Origin: Butyriboletus loyo
Lineage: Eukaryota; Basidiomycota; Agaricomycetes; Boletales; Boletaceae
DNA: 46,693 nt
NCBI GenBank assembly: GCA_038093515.1
Contig: JBBPSI010000190.1
Coordinates: 1 to 46,693 of the forward strand
Direction: 5' to 3'
This document shows positions 41,515-46,693 of the stretch, in pieces. The notes under the pieces were generated by a model. The model worked only from the letters and a program-made list of their open reading frames with translations. It was not told the DNA's origin and did no database searches. Position numbers and translations under genes: made by a program. Every line of letters begins with the position of its first letter. Positions within the stretch are counted from its first letter, which is position 1.

Positions 41515-41878
41515 CTAGGGACCAAGAATCGAGAACTTGTGGGAGTGGCGTTCGCAAGTAAAGGGACCCCGAGAATCGTTGTGCAGGCGAGTATAGGTCT
41601 CCTCATACTTGATGCCCATGTGTGATTTAAAACGGTAGAATGCATTATTCGGAATTCGAATGTTGTGCAGGTTGTTGCGAATTTGCTGATGGGTCGCCAG
41701 ACACCCTAACGCTCGTGCTACCATTTGAAGCCGACAGCCCGAGGCTCTCAGCCGTTGCAGGTTGCTGACGAGCGTCGAGAAGACGTGTAATCCCTGGGGG
41801 TGCTGGATATCTCGTATGAACACATTTCGTACGGTTGTTTTCAGAATTGTGGCGTAAGCAAATCTGCAGGTCGTTCAC
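41515..41878 (-). pseudogene. Possible decayed third zinc-finger gene
   Basis: On the minus strand a Ser/Asn/Gln-rich frame (SLGLSASNGSTSVRVSGDPS, then SQQPAQHSNSE) stops. A second frame then continues as IRIPNNAFYRFKSHMG and GPFTCERHSHKFS, where finger-type Phe, His and Cys positions recur but key cysteines are Arg or His. The layout parallels the two intact zinc-finger genes. Weak evidence. Confidence 0.3.
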
Positions 41879-42326
41879 TGCCGGTCTATCACGAGTCCGT
41901 CGGTTGCTCGCTCTTTCTCTCTTTTCGACTTGTCTTCCAGGTCCGGATAGGCGACAATCGATGTATTATTCCGAGCTCTCGAGCAGTGGTGATTGTATAT
42001 AAGGTATATAGCCTGCATACGAAACCATTTGAATCTTCCGAGGTGTGACAAACCTGTGGCAGCTAGTGATGCCGATAGTGTACACGCTAGACAGGATCTG
42101 ACTCAGAGGGTGTCAGATGACAACGCTGAGGAAAGAGAGGAAATGAAGGTGCAAAGGAAGGTAAACATTATGCATGATGTGACTGTGACTATGTGGTGAT
42201 GATGATATAGAGTAAATGGTCAACAGATAGCAGAGTGTTCAAGTGCTAGGATTAAATTCAGCCTCTAAAGCTTGAGGAGGGTAAAGTAATATGCTACTTA
42301 CAAGAAATTATGAACTTTTACATATG
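41879..42326. other. Intergenic, nothing recognised
   Basis: Only short frames and no repeat match within the window, up to the LTR-B at 42327. Confidence 0.4.
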
Positions 42327-42775
42327 TGTTGAAACGGTAGTGTTCTATTTCTGTATTTCACTTACAGCCACTACGTTTCTAGACTGGTCTATATGACATC
42401 ATTGTCTAGACCTGGTCATGCTTATCACATTACAAATAGCTCTTATTATGCTATTGGACGATATGCTTAGTCTTATCTCTTATCTCTATCATATCGTCAT
42501 GTATTTCATACTATACCTTATAAAGGTACTATACAGAACATAAGTACAAACACTCATGTACTGTATATAAGACAGCCCTTATGGCTTGTCGCTTTTCTCT
42601 AGATCTTTCAGTTCTATCATCACTACTGCGATATCTCTAAGTTGAGCTTTGCTCCTTATACTCTGTTTGCGATACTCTCACTCTCGTATTATCAGTGAGT
42701 CTTTCCACTGATAGGTTTACCCTTGCATCCTTCGTTGCCCTCGGTGCGCCTGCTCGGACTTTACCAATTCTGAAA
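42327..42775 (+). repeat. LTR family B, probable 5' LTR
   Basis: A 449-bp LTR-B in plus orientation (TGTTGAAACGG to CAATTCTGAAA). Unlike the other copies it has no 5-bp duplication (atatg versus ggtta), and it is followed at once by a tRNA-type primer site, so it looks like the 5' LTR of an element rather than a solo LTR. It is CpG-rich and close in sequence to 17212-17660. Confidence 0.88.
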
Positions 42776-42791
42776 GGTTATGAGCCCCGCT
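42776..42791 (+). promoter_or_regulatory. Primer-binding site (initiator-tRNA anticodon-arm type)
   Basis: GGTTATGAGCCCCGCT begins at the first base after LTR-B. It shares GGTTATGAGCCC with the copia site at 12635-12651 and complements the anticodon arm of initiator tRNA-Met. This places LTR-B in a Ty1/copia-like element. Confidence 0.65.
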
Positions 42792-42828
42792 AGAGGCTTT
42801 TAATCTAAACATCTGTCGATTCTCGATA

Positions 42829-43647
42829 ATGTTTCCAGCCCTGCGGAACGAGAGTGCTATCGCTCTTGGTTTACTATGGGTACTCGCTTTCTTGAGTCTC
42901 ATACTCGCTTCCATATGTGGTGCATCGAACATTATGTTCTTTAGCACACTATGGTTGCTAGCTGATTCTTTCATCATCGCATTACGTGTTGTTTCTCAGG
43001 ATCACGATCTGACCTTACAATGGCGTTCACCTACTCATCACCATGCCTTGTCTATTAGATCGACTTCTCACCCGAGTCCTTCTAACTTACAAGAGGTTAG
43101 TGAACGTTCTAGGCCATCCCAAAGAGTCGAGCACCATCGTCGTCGCTCCTCTTCGTATTTTCCTGCACCGCACCACATCCGTTTTCATACTCCTTCTCCA
43201 CCACCTCCTTACAATCGTCGTCGCCCTCGCACTCCAAATAACTCCATCGAAATCAACGTCTTAGATCTCGACAACATCTTTGGACTTGCCAATCAACCTC
43301 CCAATCCTCCAAACAATGTCATCGTACACGACCAGACTGGCCTCAGCAACACCATCCCTGATGTACCCACCATCGGAGCTGTTGCAGAGCCCGGTCCCAG
43401 AGCTGGACCCTCATCCAACCGTCGTAGGGCCCAGTCCCTTCTACCAGCCAGGATACATGATGCTTCCACCGGCGAACCACCTTCCTATGGGATCACTATC
43501 GCCGCTGACCGAGGAATCCATCGTCTACCCGACGATGTTACCATCATTCCCAGGCCAGATGGAACCAACGAGCTCGTTCGTCGTCAAGACAGAACAGCAA
43601 ATCCTGAGCCTCCTACCAGAGGAGCTAGAAGGCCTCGACCCCAATGA
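42829..43647 (+). CDS. Unknown ORF with two N-terminal membrane segments
   Basis: A 272-residue open frame starting 53 nt after LTR-B. Residues ~10-32 and ~36-56 are strongly hydrophobic (IALGLLWVLAFLSLILASIC, then IMFFSTLWLLADSFIIALRV). The rest is His/Arg/Ser/Pro-rich and hydrophilic, with a plausible protein-like C-terminal third (STGEPPSYGITIAADRG, RLPDDVTIIPRPDGTNELV). No family recognised. Its last ~380 nt are also open in the +1 frame used by the next ORF. It could be the first ORF of an LTR-B element, a host membrane protein, or part of a gene joined to the next ORF by splicing or frameshifting. Confidence 0.5.
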   Translation: MFPALRNESAIALGLLWVLAFLSLILASICGASNIMFFSTLWLLADSFIIALRVVSQDHDLTLQWRSPTHHHALSIRSTSHPSPSNLQEVSERSRPSQRVEHHRRRSSSYFPAPHHIRFHTPSPPPPYNRRRPRTPNNSIEINVLDLDNIFGLANQPPNPPNNVIVHDQTGLSNTIPDVPTIGAVAEPGPRAGPSSNRRRAQSLLPARIHDASTGEPPSYGITIAADRGIHRLPDDVTIIPRPDGTNELVRRQDRTANPEPPTRGARRPRPQ

Positions 43648-44506
43648 CACCGACGACCTCCTCATCCCGAACCTCGTAATTGATCGATCGGTTCCAACCC
43701 CCTCCGTTGTTTTCTCCCACAGAATCGCTTCCGAAACTCGGATCCGATCATCGGAGGTTGGACCCCTCAAACCCATCGACTGGATCGATGAGGAAGGTCA
43801 CCACCACTGTCGCAAGGTCGAATATATACGATCTCATTCTTTCTATTACGAATCCCTGCACTCAATCTATGAGAACGCAGGCTTTCCCATTCTCACCCCC
43901 TCCTACGATGCTACACCCGACGTTCTCCTTCACAACCATGGCTTCGAAATGTTTTGTCGATCCCAATACCCAACTTTGGATGAAATGAAGGAACGTCTCG
44001 CCCCTTTCTACGATAGATCGTCTCCTTTCAAAGGATTCGACAAGGACACGCTCTGGAACACGACTCTTGCAGCGCAAGACTCGTCTCTATTCAACAGGAA
44101 TTATCCCACTGTTGACGATCATGGGCATATCAAAGCCTATGACTATTCCAGGCGGCCAGCAGAGTTCTTCGAAGTCGGCGAAGAACACTTTAGAAATTGG
44201 GACGTACCGACACGCAGGAGGTGGAATGAGATCCAGGATAGGATTTGGAGGACGAGGTTCCACCAGCTCCACCCTTTCTTCCGAAAGAATCGCATTGAGA
44301 TTGACGCTTCAAATCTTTTGTTCAAGTTTGCTCACGAACTCGCTGCAGAGCAGCAAGACATCGCTGAAGACTTAGAACAAAATGTCCGACACCTACAACG
44401 AGATCTCGGACGACTCCAAATGGATCTTAGAAACCGTGAAGAGTCAGATCGGTTAAGGTTGCCATCCTGCGAACAGATTACTTCGAGAATACAGATGCTG
44501 TGGTAA
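43280..44506 (+). CDS. Unknown 408-residue ORF with C-terminal coiled coil
   Basis: Frame +1 relative to the preceding ORF. It is open from 43265, with its first ATG at 43280. The N-terminal ~130 residues are Pro/Ser/Leu-rich (SPVPELDPHPTVVGPSPFYQ). The middle is acidic and aromatic (IDWIDEEGHHHCRKVEYIRS, YPTLDEMKERLAPFYDRSS, FFEVGEEHFRNWDVPTRRRW). The C-terminus is a coiled coil (LAAEQQDIAEDLEQNVRHLQ, DLGRLQMDLRN). No domain recognised. Long, uninterrupted and of good composition, so probably a real protein; possibly retroelement structural protein or host gene. Confidence 0.6.
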   Translation: MDLPINLPILQTMSSYTTRLASATPSLMYPPSELLQSPVPELDPHPTVVGPSPFYQPGYMMLPPANHLPMGSLSPLTEESIVYPTMLPSFPGQMEPTSSFVVKTEQQILSLLPEELEGLDPNDTDDLLIPNLVIDRSVPTPSVVFSHRIASETRIRSSEVGPLKPIDWIDEEGHHHCRKVEYIRSHSFYYESLHSIYENAGFPILTPSYDATPDVLLHNHGFEMFCRSQYPTLDEMKERLAPFYDRSSPFKGFDKDTLWNTTLAAQDSSLFNRNYPTVDDHGHIKAYDYSRRPAEFFEVGEEHFRNWDVPTRRRWNEIQDRIWRTRFHQLHPFFRKNRIEIDASNLLFKFAHELAAEQQDIAEDLEQNVRHLQRDLGRLQMDLRNREESDRLRLPSCEQITSRIQMLW

Positions 44507-44579
44507 GGGCAACTGCGGGTACTTCAGTTCGGGTAGCAATGCACAGTGGAAAACACGCACGCACCGGAACATAGATCCA

Positions 44580-45140
44580 CTAGGCACCAATATGGACGTA
44601 GAGGGTCTGTTGATCCATGGGGATGTCGCTCGAACGAATACTCCTCAATGTCCTGTACAACGCCAGAGCTGCTCGAGTGTGATCATACAAATTGAATGCG
44701 TCCTGGAGGTCGTTGATACCGAGCATAACTGAGTTTTTCGATCGAGTGTGGGGGGAGTTCGCGATGCTGCCCAGTGAAACGGCTCGACCAGGATGCCCCT
44801 GTGGACAAAGTTCCAATGCATTGCGTTGGAGCGCAAGTGCCTCGTCGAGGTCAGACACCTGACTGAGCTGGTTGAAACGGGAATAGAGGTAGTTCGCGAT
44901 GCTGCCGAGTGAAACGGCTCGATCAGGATGCCCCTGTGGGCAAAGTTCTAATGCTCTCCGTCCAAGCGCAGGTGCCTCTTTGAGGTCAGCCATCTCTCCT
45001 CCCTGGTCAAACCGGTCGCTGAGTGAACGAGAAAGTTTGGTATGCCCTTGTAATTTATTGCGGCAGAAAGTGCCAATTTTCTCGTAGAGTTCGGACACTG
45101 GGGCAGAGCCGAAGACGTGGATCAATCGTATCCTGTTCAA
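44580..45140 (-). CDS. TPR-repeat protein, C-terminal fragment
   Basis: A 186-residue minus-strand frame with two good repeats of the basidiomycete tetratricopeptide type (EAPALGRRALELCPQGHPDR with SLGSIANYLYSRF; DEALALQRNALELCPQGHPG with SLGSIAN) and a diverged third (DLQDAFNLYDHTRAALAL). Such repeats normally sit in long TPR proteins, often with a CHAT protease-like domain, of unknown function. Only about three repeats remain, followed by a stop, and no CHAT domain follows. Upstream (45141-45400) short frames may be remnants of further exons. Probably a truncated gene beside the element 3 LTR. Confidence 0.65.
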   Translation of the reverse strand: MNRIRLIHVFGSAPVSELYEKIGTFCRNKLQGHTKLSRSLSDRFDQGGEMADLKEAPALGRRALELCPQGHPDRAVSLGSIANYLYSRFNQLSQVSDLDEALALQRNALELCPQGHPGRAVSLGSIANSPHTRSKNSVMLGINDLQDAFNLYDHTRAALALYRTLRSIRSSDIPMDQQTLYVHIGA

Positions 45141-45406
45141 ATGTTGGGTCAGGTAGCTAGTCCTCTATTTACAAGCATACCTCTCGCGAGGTCTTTGTCG
45201 TTGCGGACGGTGATCGTTGGCAAGGGTGAGAGAGAGCACGTCGATGCGAACAAGTTTGTCGCTGAGGTAACTGACGCCCATAATTTCCACGATACTCACG
45301 TCGTTGAAATGTATCCATTGGCAGATAGTCTGGTCATTGGGAGAGACACCGACTCACAGAATGCACCGTGCCCCACTCCTTTACCGAACCCGAGACACCA
45401 GCCTTG

Positions 45407-45650
45407 TGTTGGAACTACAAAGCAATGACTGAGAGAAATCAATATTAGACAATGAGCTACGACATGAGATATATACCTGAGAGAAATCAATAATCAAAAG
45501 GTAAAGAACACGAAACAGAGCTCGTAGGTATATATATAAGAAAGCATGACTTTAGGGCTGGTATCGTGATATGTTCGAGAATGTGATAGAAAAGTAAAGA
45601 AACGTAAAGAAGAAAGAAAATGTGAAAAGAAGAAAAGTGAAGTTCTAACA
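45407..45650 (-). repeat. 3' LTR of element 3 (family D)
   Basis: On the minus strand 244 bp begin TGTTAGAA and end TTCCAACA, lying just beyond a polypurine tract and the end of the element 3 polyprotein. A TATA-rich run (cttatatatatacc) and an imperfect tandem repeat ctgagagaaatcaata (near 45429 and 45478 in plus reading) are inside. The other LTR is outside the window, so the boundary rests on termini and the tract. Confidence 0.72.
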
Positions 45651-45653
45651 TTA

Positions 45654-45663
45654 CCCCCCTTTC
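45654..45663 (-). promoter_or_regulatory. Polypurine tract of element 3
   Basis: GAAAGGGGGG on the minus strand, 3 nt before the 3' LTR. This is the standard position for the plus-strand primer of LTR retrotransposons. Confidence 0.75.
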
Positions 45664-45676
45664 AAGCTTCATGTCC

Positions 45677-46693
45677 TCATGAAGGTAAATCGGCTGGACC
45701 GAGGGGTTTGATGTACGAGTTACGGAAAGAAAGGAATTCGGGTGACGAAAACATAGTAGAGGACGTCGGTAGAGGTTCTTTTCTGCAGATAGGACAAGAA
45801 CAAGGAGAATCGGTGGTTTGTGAACGTAAATTGATCTTGATATGAGGACCCCGAATGGCCGTAGGATGGGTTCGATGGAACTGTTTTATTAGTTCCTTGG
45901 CGTTTTTCAATTCACGAACCGGTAACCATTCCCGTTCTTCTCGTGGGAACCCTTTCCAATGGACCAAATATTCCACCTTCTGACGTCTTTCTCTGGAGTC
46001 TATGATGGAATCTATTTCGTATTCGGGTAAACCTTCGACTTCGACGACGGGAGGGGGAGGAGGAGTTTTTTGTGAAGGGAACGTAGCTTCGGTGAAAGGG
46101 GATAAGAGACATTCATTGAAAACCGGATGGATTTTCTTCCATTGAATCGGCAATTTGAGTTGATATGCCGATTTTCCGATTTTCTTTTGAATTTCGAACG
46201 GGCCATATCGTTTGTCGTCTAATTTCTTTAACGGCCTATCTGTTCGAATGTTTAAAGCCTCTAACCACACCTTATCCCCGACTTGATATTCCTTAGAAGG
46301 GCTTACTCGTCGGTCATAGAATCGTTTCATGTCTTCGTTAGCTTGAAGTAGCGATGACCTTGCTTCTTCTTGTATTTTCGACATGAATTCTACGAATTCT
46401 TTGGCCGACTCGTTGCGTACTTCTTTTCGTTTGTTCGACCCAATTTCCGGATCTTGTCCATATACCAACATAAAGGGCGAATATCCTGTGGATTTGTTAA
46501 CCTTATTATTATAGGTGAACTCGCTTAATGCTAGCCATTCCGGCCAGTCGTCTTGTCAGTGATTGGTATAGATTCGGAGATATTGTTCGATTTCTCTATT
46601 CAATCGTTCGGTTTGCCCGTCTGTTTGGGGATGAAACACCATACTAGGATTAGCTTCGATTTTCAACAATGTGTAAAGATCTCGCATAAAATG
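45677..46693 (-). pseudogene. Element 3 Pol: integrase C-terminus and chromodomain (partial)
   Basis: Minus-strand Ty3/gypsy polyprotein running off the right edge. From the edge it reads FHPQTDGQTERLNREIEQYL (end of the integrase core), FMLVYGQDPEIG, a helical GDKVWLEALNIRTDRPLKK segment, the GPY/F-type module (KRYGPFEIQKKIGKSAYQLK), and a chromodomain (LPEYEIDSIIDSRER, VEYLVHWKGFPREEREWLPV). It ends ~95 residues later with CSCPICRKEP. One in-frame TGA (46558-46556) replaces a Trp (NHWQDDW), so this copy is damaged, but it is otherwise intact. It belongs to a different chromovirus lineage from elements 1 and 2. Confidence 0.88.

Noticed and set aside
1..46693. CRISPR arrays, rRNA operons or bacterial operon structure
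   Set aside because: There are no regularly spaced direct repeats and no rRNA-like sequence. Genes are intron-split and monocistronic, as expected of a fungal nuclear genome.

Overview
The window looks like a chromosomal segment of a basidiomycete fungus, most likely an Agaricomycete. Genes are split by introns of about 50 nt with GT-AG ends and CTAAC-like branch sites. The gene set (sesquiterpene synthase, HNH_2-type nuclease protein, Rex4 exonuclease, TPR protein of the basidiomycete type, an ISG12-like secreted protein) is typical of mushrooms. There are no bacterial features.

Positions 1-20,300 are a stack of nested retroelements. From the left: the end of an LTR (family A) sits inside the integrase of a minus-strand Ty3/gypsy chromovirus (element 1, about 199-5343). 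That element keeps its 5' LTR and a primer-binding site complementary to its own predicted RNA start, as in self-priming Tf1/sushi elements. Its gag is split by a solo LTR-B. It abuts the truncated gag of an older plus-strand relative (element 2, from 5344) whose coding sequence is riddled with CpG-to-TpG/CpA changes. Element 2 appears to carry a third ORF downstream of the chromodomain (9372 to about 11440), now cut by two solo LTRs (families F and C). Next come a minus-strand Ty1/copia gag fragment with its own short LTR and initiator-tRNA-type primer site, then solo LTR-B and LTR-A copies. A minus-strand LINE (14681-19977) lies inside another LTR-B with a clear target-site duplication, and was itself hit by a solo LTR-C and a solo LTR-B.

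Positions 20,300-30,100 form a gene island. It holds an ISG12-like secreted/membrane protein (+), an uncharacterised six-exon gene (-), a divergently transcribed REX4 (+), an HNH-domain protein (-), a sesquiterpene synthase (-), and a leftover exon 1 of a second terpene synthase.

Positions 30,100-42,300 are gene-poor. They contain a CpG-depleted block bounded by a 152-bp repeat that recurs inverted 2 kb away, an uncharacterised Pro/Ser-rich gene (-), two C2H2 zinc-finger genes and a decayed third (-), and a duplicated ~250-bp segment.

Positions 42,300-46,693 contain an LTR-B followed directly by a tRNA-iMet-type primer site and then two long ORFs that overlap by about 380 nt in different frames. 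These are followed by a TPR gene fragment (-) and the 3' end of another chromovirus (element 3, -) that runs off the right edge. Exon models were built by hand from splice consensus and frame continuity. No database search was possible.
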